Shown piece by piece: positions 1-8,869 of a stretch of DNA of 64,000 bases (the stretch's first letter is position 1; each line of letters starts with the position of its first letter). Location: positions 930,001 to 994,000 of the forward strand of contig OZ241742.1 in the NCBI GenBank assembly GCA_965200955.1, given 5' to 3'. Under the pieces are notes generated by a model. The model saw nothing but the letters and a program-made list of their open reading frames with translations. It did no database searches and was not told the origin of the DNA. The position numbers and the translations under genes were made by a program. Origin of the DNA: Bin80 sp026708685. GTDB taxonomy: Bacteria > Bacteroidota > Rhodothermia > Rhodothermales > Bin80.

Positions 1-396
1 CGCTGGTACACCGTCAGTCAGCGAGGCGGAGCCAACAAAAGTGACCGCTTCCACGCCATGCATACGTTGATAGTCTCGGTACCAGGCCTGACGTTGCTGG
101 CAGAGATAGATGGTATCTAGCAGATTGGCACTCGGGTGGGACAATCGTGCCTTGGGTATTGTTCGAAAGTCTGGAATCGGCAATGGTTCTTCGGGTGGTT
201 GCGGCAGAAACAGCAAACCGATAGCGGTATGGGTGATATTGGAAAAGGCTTCCAGTTGCTTCAGGGTAGGTGCAAGATCACCCCCTAACCATTCGTTCAG
301 TTTCGGGAACTTATTCGATAGAGCATCAGCACTTACACCAGCACGTTCCAGTGCCCAGTGGAGCAGATCGGGATTGACCGGAACCCTGATGGTCAT
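1..396 (-). CDS. ImmA/IrrE-type HTH regulator/metallopeptidase, N-terminal part (cut by window edge)
   Basis: The minus-strand frame is open from an ATG at 394-396 to the window edge (132 codons). It begins MTIRVPVNPDLLHWALERAG and continues with a Cro/C1-like segment (WLGGDLAPTLKQLEAF) and the phrase FLPQPPEEPLPIPDFRT near residues 70-86. This is the characteristic start of the XRE plus ImmA/IrrE metallopeptidase family, which acts as antitoxin or stress regulator. The catalytic HExxH region would lie beyond the edge, so peptidase activity cannot be judged. The start codon overlaps the stop of the upstream 87-residue gene (ATGA), so the two are probably translationally coupled. The partner role is inferred from context only. 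Confidence 0.8.
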   Translation of the reverse strand, partial: MTIRVPVNPDLLHWALERAGVSADALSNKFPKLNEWLGGDLAPTLKQLEAFSNITHTAIGLLFLPQPPEEPLPIPDFRTIPKARLSHPSANLLDTIYLCQQRQAWYRDYQRMHGVEAVTFVGSASLTDGVPA

Positions 397-656
397 GCCG
401 CCTCCCTGATATTGATGTCCAATACAGAAACGTCCAACTCAACAAAGATGAGTTGGCTGAGGTGGAGATCCCGGGTGAGGAGGAGAGATATGTTCGTTTT
501 CTCAGGGGAATTTACCAGCCGAACCACTGGCTCTATATGTGCACCGAACATTTCTATCAATGATTCAACTGGAACTAAAATTCGTGTAGATCTATTTGGT
601 TCATATTGAACGTAGAGCGTATCGGTATTGAAGGAGTAACCCAGTAGAGTTTTCAT
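393..656 (-). CDS. Small unknown protein coupled to the ImmA/IrrE-type gene
   Basis: This 87-residue frame starts at ATG 654-656 (MKTLLGYSFNTDTLYVQYEP) with GGGAA a few bases upstream. A longer frame reaches 776, but its first 40 codons overlap the 3' end of glgA and look non-coding. The stop overlaps the start of the next gene as ATGA. The protein is hydrophilic, mixed alpha/beta in appearance, without signal peptide or membrane segment. I do not recognise a family. Coupling to an ImmA/IrrE-type regulator suggests the other half of a toxin-antitoxin or regulatory pair; that is inference from position. Confidence 0.5.
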   Translation of the reverse strand: MKTLLGYSFNTDTLYVQYEPNRSTRILVPVESLIEMFGAHIEPVVRLVNSPEKTNISLLLTRDLHLSQLIFVELDVSVLDINIREAA

Positions 657-670
657 ACAATTCCCAGTTG

Positions 671-1870
671 CTATGATAACAACTGCTGATACAATGCAGA
701 GGTTTGGTTTGCAACGGCCTGCCAACTGAATTGAGCTTCCACGCACTGGCGACCCTTGCGTCCCATTTCTATACATCTCTCAGGATCATCCATCAATTCA
801 TTGATTGTATTGGCCAATCGTTTGGCAAATCCATCAGGCTCAACTTCAACTAAACGTCCAGTTTTTCCATCTTCTATCACCATTGGAATGCCTCCAACAT
901 TGGAGGCTACTACAGCTGTTTGACAAGCCATCGCTTCAAGATTGATGATTCCAAATGGCTCATACACGGAGGGACATACAAAGACTTGAGCATGCGAATA
1001 GAGAACAATCAAATCGGCAGGGGGCATCATTTCAGGGATCCAGACGATGTGATGATCACCAGACTGTTTTAATCTGTTCACCTCCTGAATCATTTCTGTT
1101 TTAATCTCTGGTGTATCGGGTGCACCAGCGGCGAGGACCACCTGCATGGTGGGATCTAAGTACGTAATGGCATGCAAGAGATGCATAATTCCTTTCTGTC
1201 GAGTGATCCTACCGACAAACAGAATATAAGGGAGCTCGGGATTAATGCCATAGTCTCTGAGAACGGACTCATCATAAGTAGGCTGATATTCATCCAAGTC
1301 AATTCCATTCGGGATGATGTGAACCACTTCAGGATCAATTCCATAGAGTGATACGACATCGTCTTTCATCTGAGACGATACCGCAATGACTGCATCTGCG
1401 GTCTGGTATGCGGACTTTTCAATCCATGAACTGACATGATAAGCACGTCCTAATTGCTCAATTTTCCATGGACGATGGGGTTCCAAACTATGTGTAGTGA
1501 GTACCAATTTTCCACCAGTGAGTTGTTGTGCGAAAATTCCTGCTAAATGGGAATACCAAGTATGACAGTGGATAATGTCAGTTTGATCGCATTTAGCGGC
1601 CATGGACAGGTTACGCTGAAGAGTGCTAAATAATTTGTCGAAATGCGAATTGGTTCCTTGAGGTGCTCCTACGTCAGAAATGCCTAAGACACTTAAATTT
1701 TCTAGATCTATCCTCTGATCACCAAATGGATAGACCTGCAATTGATGAAGTTTAGCCAGTTCACGAACCAAATATTTTACATGAACTCCAGCACCCCCGT
1801 AGATATTCGGAGGATATTCATTGGTCAAAACTGTAATTCTTAAGTCACTTACATGAACTTGATTTTTCAT
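671..1870 (-). CDS. glgA: GT4 glycogen synthase, actinobacterial type (GlgA/GlgM-like)
   Basis: A 399-residue glycosyltransferase of the two-Rossmann GT-B fold. Visible motifs are the donor-loop start NEYPPNIYGGAGVH (about residues 17-30), HCHTWYSH near 100-107, HSLEPHRPWK near 127-136, the GRITRQKG hinge near 222-229, and CPSVYEPFGIINLEAMAC near 302-319 carrying the retaining E-x7-E pair. This combination fits the short actinobacterial-type glycogen synthases, which use nucleotide glucose to make alpha-1,4-glucan or maltose-1-phosphate, rather than the longer GT5 enzyme. It is the third of a run of minus-strand genes after HiPIP and the SLC12-like permease. No other glycogen gene is nearby, so which product it makes is not resolved. 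Confidence 0.88.
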   Translation of the reverse strand: MKNQVHVSDLRITVLTNEYPPNIYGGAGVHVKYLVRELAKLHQLQVYPFGDQRIDLENLSVLGISDVGAPQGTNSHFDKLFSTLQRNLSMAAKCDQTDIIHCHTWYSHLAGIFAQQLTGGKLVLTTHSLEPHRPWKIEQLGRAYHVSSWIEKSAYQTADAVIAVSSQMKDDVVSLYGIDPEVVHIIPNGIDLDEYQPTYDESVLRDYGINPELPYILFVGRITRQKGIMHLLHAITYLDPTMQVVLAAGAPDTPEIKTEMIQEVNRLKQSGDHHIVWIPEMMPPADLIVLYSHAQVFVCPSVYEPFGIINLEAMACQTAVVASNVGGIPMVIEDGKTGRLVEVEPDGFAKRLANTINELMDDPERCIEMGRKGRQCVEAQFSWQAVANQTSALYQQLLS

Positions 1871-1960
1871 TAATGACGAGTAGATTGTCGGTAGTTGATA
1901 AAGGATGCTCTTACTGCAGAAGCGATAGGATCAATTCCCAAAGGTAAGTTCATGAATAGA

Positions 1961-4186
1961 TCAGTCTATTTTGATCTGGCGAGGAGCACGAACAAATAAC
2001 ATATCATGGAGCTTAGAGTGATTCAGAAAGACCTCCGTGCTTCGCTCTTCAAGACCATTCATGTTGAATCCAACAATGGTCAAAGAAGCATCCCCCGACT
2101 TTTCATAGACCAAACTACGAAAAGCATCTTGATCATCGATTGCAATATATTCAATATTTTTTTCTGAAATCGGTAGTCTACCCTCCTTGATCAACTGAGA
2201 GAATTCTTGTTGCGTTTTCATGACTTCTGCTTTTGGCAATGCTGCAAACACTTGTACATGTGCGTTATGCCAGTCAGAATGTCCCAACAGTATATAACTT
2301 AATAAAATCATCGTATTCGCGTTGGTTTTATCGTTCCAGGTGAGCCAAACATGGATTGAGTCTCGATTACCAAAATGGGTTTCACAATGACGTAGAACCA
2401 TGAGTGTCATATCGGTATTGGCTGAAAACTTACACTGATCCACAATACTCTTAACAACATCAGTGGAATCTTGTTGGGTAAACTCAAAAAGGATAGAGTT
2501 ATTGGACATTCCAGATACTCCAGGCACCTGAAGCGTTTGGGCAAGAGCGGATGTGATGGATGGGCTCACAACCGTATCCATGTACACAGCGCTATTCTGC
2601 TTTCTGGCCATCTGCAAAAGACGATCCTTTACATTTTTACTTTCAAAAAATGTGGATGAGGACAATTTTCCTTTGATAAAATGAACATACGTTCCAAATC
2701 CGTATCGATGGCAGAGCCAATGTAACATGATGATTGGACTTCGCCTGTCAAAGGTGCGATCGTTGATCATGATCACGCTTGGACGCCACTCATCCTCACC
2801 GACATCTTCACGCCGCTGCTGTAATCGGATTTGCATATAGCGGGTTGCTTGGGTAATCACGTTCTGGAACAGGGAAGCGAGATCTCCTTCGCCTTTTTTT
2901 CCGATACGCAAGCCCTGATATAGTCCCACCAAGACCAAGATTGCAATGGTTGCAAAGAATAAGTTGATCTGGAACATCAGCAAAAAGCACATGATCGCTC
3001 CTAAAAGACTTACATACCACCGAGACCGAAAGCTTGGGCGGTAGCTTGGGCGAGCGGCAAAATGCTCCAGAAAGCTAATGGCACACAGTGAACCATAGGT
3101 GACCATAAAAAACATTGAAATCAGAGTGGCCACAAGATCAACGCTACCTGCAAAAACAATGATCAGTGCTAGAACTCCAGTAACAATCGTCGCATGCCTG
3201 GGGTCATTCGCTTCTCCGATTCCATGAGACAGCCAAGAATTGATTCCCCTGCCTGGGAGAGTCTTATCGGCTCCTAATGCCTGAAGGGTGCGAGGTGCGA
3301 CCAGAACCGATCCTATTGCACTACTTAAGGTGGCACAACAGAGTCCGATCAGAACTGCGGGCCCCCATAATGCCACTTGAGCCATCACCAATTGATCTTC
3401 TTCCATGGTTTCAGGCGAAGCACTGATATGAAGCTTGTATACCAGTCCGATATAGACGATCATGCCCGTAATGGTAGCCCATAACGTTCCCCGTGGTAAG
3501 GACCGTCTGGGATTACGCAGATCTCCCGACAGTCCAACTCCTGCCGTCATGCCCGTGAAAGCTGGAAATACAATCGCAAAAACGACGATGAAGGGATCAG
3601 GACTATCTATCGTTTCAGTCAAACTAACCAGTTCACGGTCAAACCCTTCCAATGGAGATCCTAAAAAGAAGAGCAGCAGAGAACAAAAGAGAATGCCAGC
3701 AACCACATAAAGTACTTTGACTCCAATATCAGCTCCCCTCATGATGACCAGAACCAATAGCCCAACCATTGCAGGCACAGAAATAAACCGTGGGTTAAAC
3801 GCCATCCCAAATCGTTCCATCAGCAGTGGCTCCAACCAAGTGAATGCTTCCGCAAAGGCAATCATATAAAAGGCCACAGAGATCGCCTGAGATAAGTAGA
3901 GACAGATGCCAATTACGCCACCGATTGTGGTTCCGAAAGACCTTGAAATAATGAAGTATTCTCCTCCCCCTTCAACTTTTCGGTTGGTCGCAATTTCGGC
4001 GAGAGCCAGTGCGGTTGGGATAGTGACCAAATGGCCGAGAAGGATAATTCCAATCACACCCAGAAGTCCGGTATGGGCGACGGCATAACCAAAACGGAGA
4101 AACATAATCGCACCAAGAATGGTGCTGATTCCCGCTAGAAATACGGGCAATGTCCCAAATCCATACCCTTGTTGAGTGGTAGACAT
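1961..4186 (-). CDS. SLC12-like APC-superfamily permease with C-terminal USP-like domain
   Basis: A 741-residue integral membrane protein. Residues about 1-430 hold some 11-12 hydrophobic segments with the amino acid/cation-chloride cotransporter signature, including GGEYFIISRSFGTTIGG near residues 73-89, followed by LSQAISVAFYMIAFAEA. The rest is a soluble domain of alternating strands and helices like the universal-stress-like tails of SLC12 relatives. Bacterial members transport cations with chloride or amino acids; the substrate here cannot be assigned. The gene lies 49 nt downstream of the HiPIP gene and 90 nt upstream of glgA on the same strand. The start after a short polar N-terminus fits the family. 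Confidence 0.85.
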   Translation of the reverse strand: MSTTQQGYGFGTLPVFLAGISTILGAIMFLRFGYAVAHTGLLGVIGIILLGHLVTIPTALALAEIATNRKVEGGGEYFIISRSFGTTIGGVIGICLYLSQAISVAFYMIAFAEAFTWLEPLLMERFGMAFNPRFISVPAMVGLLVLVIMRGADIGVKVLYVVAGILFCSLLLFFLGSPLEGFDRELVSLTETIDSPDPFIVVFAIVFPAFTGMTAGVGLSGDLRNPRRSLPRGTLWATITGMIVYIGLVYKLHISASPETMEEDQLVMAQVALWGPAVLIGLCCATLSSAIGSVLVAPRTLQALGADKTLPGRGINSWLSHGIGEANDPRHATIVTGVLALIIVFAGSVDLVATLISMFFMVTYGSLCAISFLEHFAARPSYRPSFRSRWYVSLLGAIMCFLLMFQINLFFATIAILVLVGLYQGLRIGKKGEGDLASLFQNVITQATRYMQIRLQQRREDVGEDEWRPSVIMINDRTFDRRSPIIMLHWLCHRYGFGTYVHFIKGKLSSSTFFESKNVKDRLLQMARKQNSAVYMDTVVSPSITSALAQTLQVPGVSGMSNNSILFEFTQQDSTDVVKSIVDQCKFSANTDMTLMVLRHCETHFGNRDSIHVWLTWNDKTNANTMILLSYILLGHSDWHNAHVQVFAALPKAEVMKTQQEFSQLIKEGRLPISEKNIEYIAIDDQDAFRSLVYEKSGDASLTIVGFNMNGLEERSTEVFLNHSKLHDMLFVRAPRQIKID

Positions 4187-4235
4187 GAGTTTAGAAATTC
4201 TTCAGGATATCGGATTCAAAATAGAAGGATTAGGT

Positions 4236-4604
4236 CTAACCAGTTTGTGCGGCCCAGATTGTGCAATACCCTAACGGATGAATGGGTCCCTTAATGGTAC
4301 TGCATCCACCACAACCTGTTTGATCTTCAGTAGATACGTAGAGAGCACAGTTTTGACAATTTTTCCCCTCTTCTGGAGATTGATCGGTGTACTGAAATGT
4401 CTCTCTCAGGGAAGCTTCCGTTTCCGTCAAGGTTGATGTATCCATACAGGTGAACTCTTGACTCTCCAATACAGGTGCCTCTGGAGTGATTTCTTCCACT
4501 GTTTCTATGGTACCTTGATCCTTGCATCCGAGGACGAATGATCCTATCGTGCCCATCGTAAGGAAGTGTTGAAAAAAAGTACGTCTGCTCAGGTTCGTTC
4601 CCAT
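4236..4604 (-). CDS. High-potential iron-sulfur protein (HiPIP), Tat-exported lipoprotein
   Basis: A 122-residue periplasmic [4Fe-4S] electron carrier. The N-terminus has a twin-arginine motif (SRRTFF, residues 6-11) and a lipobox FVLGC with the lipidated Cys at 27, suggesting Tat export and membrane anchoring. The cluster ligands are most likely C83, C86, C98 or C101, and C114, the last in the family-typical GYC context (PLGYCTIW). HiPIPs pass electrons from the bc1-like or alternative complex III to terminal oxidases. The azurin-like cupredoxin encoded divergently at 4969 is a second periplasmic carrier, so this locus probably supplies soluble electron shuttles. The functional link is inference. 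Confidence 0.88.
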   Translation of the reverse strand: MGTNLSRRTFFQHFLTMGTIGSFVLGCKDQGTIETVEEITPEAPVLESQEFTCMDTSTLTETEASLRETFQYTDQSPEEGKNCQNCALYVSTEDQTGCGGCSTIKGPIHPLGYCTIWAAQTG

Positions 4605-4968
4605 CTTTGGATGTTGTATGGGTAATCAATGGCTGTCATCCAAAAGGCTACCCCTCTGGGAAGCATTCGGAAAGACTGAAAAACAGTTTCCTTTGGTTTG
4701 ATGAAAATACAAACATAATGATTGATTGAACTCCTGATCACCTCATTTGTCACTTTTCGCCACAAGTGGAGTTCCGCAACCGTGAAAGTGTCGTTAGAAG
4801 GTGAAATGACGGAATCAAATTACGAACTATCTTTATAGTTTCTATTACAACCGTTTATACTACCCTTATTGAAGTTTCTATGGTTCTGATAGGGGAAGCT
4901 GTTCGCGATAAACATTGCGGACGATTGTTCAACGTTTTGAATTACTCATCATTTACCAACTTGATTAT
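4605..4968. promoter_or_regulatory. Divergent intergenic region between HiPIP and cupredoxin genes
   Basis: This 364-bp AT-rich gap must carry promoters for both divergent redox genes. An imperfect hairpin (GAACTCC ... GGAGTTC, about 4729-4776) lies in the middle and the nonamer AGTTTCTAT occurs twice near 4837-4882. No consensus promoter could be assigned and no protein frame is convincing. Confidence 0.4.
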
Positions 4969-5454
4969 ATGAAAACTCTTATAACCTTAGCACTGACTCT
5001 TGTTGTAGTGTTAACCTTGGGAGCATGTGGAGGCGGAAATACTTCTGAGACGACAGCAGAAGCCGAACCCTCTGTACCAACCGATGGCCGTGAAATTACT
5101 ATCAGGCCTGTCGGGAATGAGATGAAGTATGACACAGATTCTCTTATGGTTTCTGCGGGATCCGAAGTTACCCTTATCTTTGAGAATATCGCCACTTTGC
5201 CAACAATGATTCACAACATTGTTGTCCTTACAACCAATGAGGATGAGGATGCGAATCGTGTCGGAATGGCTGCACTTACTGCCCCAGAATTCCTTCCAGA
5301 AGATGATGCTATTTTTGTCGCAACTCCTATGGCACAGCCAGGAGAAACGGTTCGAGTAAGTTTTACTGCACCGACTACCCCTGGAACGCATCGTTATATA
5401 TGCACTTATCCTGGGCATTATGCACTCATGCAAGGAGTCTTGATTGTTTCCTGA
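4969..5454 (+). CDS. Azurin/plastocyanin-like blue copper lipoprotein
   Basis: Taking the ATG at 4969 gives a 161-residue protein with a lipoprotein signal (MKTLITLALTLVV, lipobox LGAC, lipidated Cys 20); the longer frame from 4915 would put 18 extra residues before the signal and is rejected. A low-complexity linker leads to a cupredoxin domain. The type 1 copper ligands are visible as H82 (MIHN), C145, H150 and M154 in the motif CTYPGHYALM. Such proteins shuttle electrons in the periplasm. It is divergent from HiPIP, and together they probably serve one respiratory branch. Confidence 0.88.
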   Translation: MKTLITLALTLVVVLTLGACGGGNTSETTAEAEPSVPTDGREITIRPVGNEMKYDTDSLMVSAGSEVTLIFENIATLPTMIHNIVVLTTNEDEDANRVGMAALTAPEFLPEDDAIFVATPMAQPGETVRVSFTAPTTPGTHRYICTYPGHYALMQGVLIVS

Positions 5455-5872
5455 TCAAAACGTAGTGCACCACGCGAAGGTCTTAGAACATAGATACGCA
5501 CTTTGATAGACTCCATGAGGTGTATTGGCTCAGTTCATCATCCATGGAGGTTGACTCAACGATCAGATCTCAGGATCTGGATAGTGTTTTTTGAGACCTT
5601 CGTGTGGGGATGTTTTCGAGTAGTCATTTGATGTGAGCAGATTAAGTGGCCGATAGATGAAGTTAGTCTTTGGCTATATTGATGATTCAAGACTGTTTCG
5701 GGATGTGGTTTATTTTCTATCAACTACAAGCAGGATTTCCCCTTGATTGCATGACATAAGCCCTAAATGTATATTCGTTTTAATACAGTGGTAGTATCTC
5801 ACCTTCCAACTTCAGAAATAACACTGATTTCATAGAGAAATACTAGAATGACATTGTAATAACTCTCTTTGA
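5455..5872. other. Intergenic region with a spaced inverted repeat
   Basis: This 418-bp gap has no convincing gene. It contains CCACGCGAAGGTCT at 5470-5483 and its near-complement AGACCTTCGTGTGG at 5594-5607, 13 of 14 positions matching and about 110 bp apart. The arrangement could be the ends of a small element or a long-range hairpin downstream of the cupredoxin gene. Promoters for the following module should be in the AT-rich stretch after 5700. Confidence 0.4.
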
Positions 5873-6832
5873 ATGGGATTGAAAATCTGCGATTATATCA
5901 TGTCTAATGGAAGATCTGAGAAAGTGATGGAATTTTGGGGAGTGCAGACGGGAGGGTCCATCTCCCTGCATTTCTTCCCGAATTGGGCACAGGTACTTGG
6001 TATAGATGGTGCATGTTTACGCGGAGTTGATTTACCTCTGGACGGATCATTGGATGCCCATTACAAAGCATTGGAAAAAATCAAATTTGATCCTCAAATT
6101 TATGGTGCACTTGTAACGTCTCATAAATTATCAGTTGTGCGAGCGGCAGGTCAGTTGATTGATTGTTACACAGATACGGCTACATTAACCGGAGAAGTAT
6201 CAGCACTGTATAAACGAGAAGGACAGTTATGGGGGCACGCCGTGGATCCTGAGAACTGTGGAACGGCTATGGAAAACTTCTTGCCTACAGATTGGTGGGT
6301 GCACAATGACACATCTGGTATATTGGCTTTGGGAGGAGGTGGGGCGACGATTGCACTCCTAGTCTACATATTGAAATACGCATCCAATTCGCCTAGTTTT
6401 GTCAAAATTGTAGAGAAGAGACAAGACAATCTGAATCATTGTGCTCAATTGGTTGAGCGACTGAATCCACAAAAAACATCCGTGGAATTGATTCATTCTC
6501 ATGACCCCATGGTTTGTGATCAAATGATTTCCGAACTGCCTTCGCACTCCATGGTCATCAATGCTACAGGGATGGGAAAAGATATACCCGGATCCCCCGT
6601 CACGAATGCCGTATCTTTTCCGATGAATGGAGTCGTTTGGGAACTCAATTATCGTGGGGATCGTCCATTTTTACGTCAAGCTATGGACCAATCTCTTGCA
6701 AAGAACCTGATTGTTGCTGATGGGTGGTATTATTTCTTGAGAGGATGGTCCAGTGTCATTGGACTCGTATTCGATCGTACAATCACAGAGGCAAGATTTC
6801 GGGATTTTTGTAGTGTAACGCATCAAAAATGA
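5873..6832 (+). CDS. Shikimate/quinate dehydrogenase-like oxidoreductase
   Basis: A 319-residue NAD(P)-dependent enzyme related to shikimate dehydrogenase. The substrate domain keeps the catalytic Lys in LVTSHK (K85) and the partner Asp in GHAVD (D125). A Rossmann loop follows (LALGGGGATIAL) and INATGMG near the cofactor site. The canonical N-x-T stretch and the C-terminal Gln are replaced (GEVSAL, FLRGW), so the substrate is probably a different polyol acid. Internal Met codons at 5900 and 5927 are possible starts; MEFWGVQTGG at 5927 fits the fold best. It heads a three-gene set with a TIM-barrel isomerase and a HAD phosphatase, suggesting catabolism rather than aromatic biosynthesis. Confidence 0.75.
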   Translation: MGLKICDYIMSNGRSEKVMEFWGVQTGGSISLHFFPNWAQVLGIDGACLRGVDLPLDGSLDAHYKALEKIKFDPQIYGALVTSHKLSVVRAAGQLIDCYTDTATLTGEVSALYKREGQLWGHAVDPENCGTAMENFLPTDWWVHNDTSGILALGGGGATIALLVYILKYASNSPSFVKIVEKRQDNLNHCAQLVERLNPQKTSVELIHSHDPMVCDQMISELPSHSMVINATGMGKDIPGSPVTNAVSFPMNGVVWELNYRGDRPFLRQAMDQSLAKNLIVADGWYYFLRGWSSVIGLVFDRTITEARFRDFCSVTHQK

Positions 6833-6900
6833 ACCCAAAAATCTCAGTGAATTACGTATCTTTCATCTAAGAATGAATCTTTCAATTATTGGTGACTTAG

Positions 6901-7815
6901 ATGCAATTAGGGTTTGTTAGTGCCATTGTCGGTGAATTAATGCTGGAGGAAGTTTTTTCTCTGGCATCTGAATACTCCTATGATTGTGTGGAGTTGATGT
7001 GTTGGCCAAAAGGAAAGGCAACTAGACGCTATGCAGGTGTAACACATGTTGATGTTCAGGCCTTAGATCAGAGGGAAGCTGACCACATCAATCAATTATC
7101 TGCAGACTGTGGAGTGAACATCAGTGCTCTTGGGTATTATCCAAATCCTTTATCTCCCGATCCAGATGAAGCAAACATTGCCATTTCTCAAATCAAGCGA
7201 ATGATTGATGGAGCAGTGCTTCTTGGCTTAGACACTGTGAATACCTTCGTGGGGAGAGACTGGAGGTATTCAGTAGAACAGAATTGGCCAAAAGTACTGG
7301 ACACTTGGAAGCCGATTGTAACCTATGCAGAACAGTGCAACATTCGTATTGGAATCGAAAACTGTCCAATGTATTTTACAGATGATGAGTGGCCTTCGGG
7401 CAAAAATATTGCCCATACTCCAGAAATCTGGCATCGTCTTTTTACAGATCTTGACAGCAAAGCGATTGGACTCAATTACGATCCATCACATATGATTTGG
7501 CAGCACATGGATGCGTTGAAACCGATCCGTTCCTTCTCCAATCGAATTTTTCATGTTCATGCAAAAGATGTTCGGCTTGATCAGGATCGTCTGGATGAGG
7601 TAGGGATTCTATCCACTCCAAATTCTTTCCATACACCCAAACTTCCAGGCTTGGGAGATGTCAATTGGGGAAAGGTTTTTTCGGTTCTTACCGATGTAGG
7701 GTATGAAGGGGCTGTTTGTGTGGAGGTTGAGGATCGTGCATATGAGGGTAGCCTAGAATCACGTAAGCAAGCGTTACGTCAGAGTGCAAACTATTTAAGG
7801 CAGTTCATTGCATAA
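6901..7815 (+). CDS. Sugar phosphate isomerase/epimerase (xylose-isomerase-like TIM barrel)
   Basis: A 304-residue AP-endonuclease-2/xylose-isomerase-like barrel. The metal-binding set typical of the family is visible in order: Glu in GIENCP, Asp and His in NYDPSHM, His in FHVHAKD and Glu in VCVEVED. Proteins of this type isomerise, epimerise or dehydrate sugars and inositols (IolE/IolI, hydroxypyruvate isomerase, tagatose epimerase). It lies 68 nt after the dehydrogenase-like gene and 38 nt before the HAD gene, so the three are likely co-transcribed. The substrate is unknown; a cyclic polyol or keto-sugar is inferred. Confidence 0.82.
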   Translation: MQLGFVSAIVGELMLEEVFSLASEYSYDCVELMCWPKGKATRRYAGVTHVDVQALDQREADHINQLSADCGVNISALGYYPNPLSPDPDEANIAISQIKRMIDGAVLLGLDTVNTFVGRDWRYSVEQNWPKVLDTWKPIVTYAEQCNIRIGIENCPMYFTDDEWPSGKNIAHTPEIWHRLFTDLDSKAIGLNYDPSHMIWQHMDALKPIRSFSNRIFHVHAKDVRLDQDRLDEVGILSTPNSFHTPKLPGLGDVNWGKVFSVLTDVGYEGAVCVEVEDRAYEGSLESRKQALRQSANYLRQFIA

Positions 7816-7853
7816 CAAGTATAATTAAGATTAGAAGCAAGTTGCACATACAG

Positions 7854-8738
7854 ATGAATTCTTTTCAGTCAAGTCAAAAAAGAAAGCCATTTTTTATTGC
7901 CATTGACTCAGATGGATGCGTGTTTGATACCATGGAAGTCAAGCACAAGGAATGTTTTTGCCCAGTCACCATTCGTCATTATGGGTTACAAGCGATCAGC
8001 AAATTTGTTAGAGAATCATGGGAGTTTGTGAATCTATACTCGCTACATCGAGGCATGAATCGATTTCCAGCACTTGTCAAAGTGATGGAGCAGTTAGTGC
8101 AGCGCCCAGAAGTCCAGCGTCGAAATGTACAGATTCCAGCGTTGGAAGAATTAAAGAACTGGATACAGAGTACGCCAAAATTAGGGAATCCCGCCTTATC
8201 TGATGCTGCTAAAGTTCACACTGCTTTGTCTGACACTCTACAATGGAGTGAAGACATCAATCATTCTATTACTGAAATGGTTCATGGCGTTCCTCCATTT
8301 CCATATGTACATGATGCCCTTGATGAGGCATGTATGTCGGCTGATATGATTGTAGCATCCAGTACCCCCGAAGATGCCCTCAATCGAGAATGGAAAGAGC
8401 ATGGACTGTCTCAATATATTCAGATGATTGCTGGCCAAGAAATGGGTGCTAAGTCCCACCAGTTATCGGCTACCGCTGCAGATCATTATCCTCCGAGTCA
8501 CATGTTGATGATTGGAGATGCTTTCAGCGATTATCACGCAGCCTGCAGTGTAGGGGCATGTTTTTATCCTATCCTTCCAAGCGAAGAAGAGTCCTCATGG
8601 AAGCGATTTATAGAAGAAGCTCTTCCGAAGTTTTTGAAGAACCAATATGTGGGGGCATATCAAGAAGAACTGATTCAGGAGTTACGTCAACGGCTACCAA
8701 TGCATCCTCCATGGCATACATCACCGATTGAGAAGTGA
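7854..8738 (+). CDS. HAD-superfamily phosphatase
   Basis: About 294 residues. HAD motif I is DSDGCVFDT (nucleophile Asp followed by acid/base Asp), motif II is ASST, motif III is the Lys of GAKSHQ and motif IV is GDAFSDYHAA. The long helical insertion between motif I and II is a cap domain. I chose the ATG at 7854; a TTG at 7842 would add four residues. The HAD follows the isomerase-like gene, so it probably dephosphorylates an intermediate of that module or clears a dead-end sugar phosphate. The substrate cannot be deduced from sequence. Confidence 0.8.
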   Translation: MNSFQSSQKRKPFFIAIDSDGCVFDTMEVKHKECFCPVTIRHYGLQAISKFVRESWEFVNLYSLHRGMNRFPALVKVMEQLVQRPEVQRRNVQIPALEELKNWIQSTPKLGNPALSDAAKVHTALSDTLQWSEDINHSITEMVHGVPPFPYVHDALDEACMSADMIVASSTPEDALNREWKEHGLSQYIQMIAGQEMGAKSHQLSATAADHYPPSHMLMIGDAFSDYHAACSVGACFYPILPSEEESSWKRFIEEALPKFLKNQYVGAYQEELIQELRQRLPMHPPWHTSPIEK

Positions 8739-8869
8739 AGATCTACGATCTACTTGGCGGACTCGGCGATATGAATTTATGTTTTCCTTTCTGAGGATTC
8801 ACATTAATCAATTCAACTATGATATAACTGTTGATGGAATAAGGTAGTGCCAGTATCAACCACTAATTC

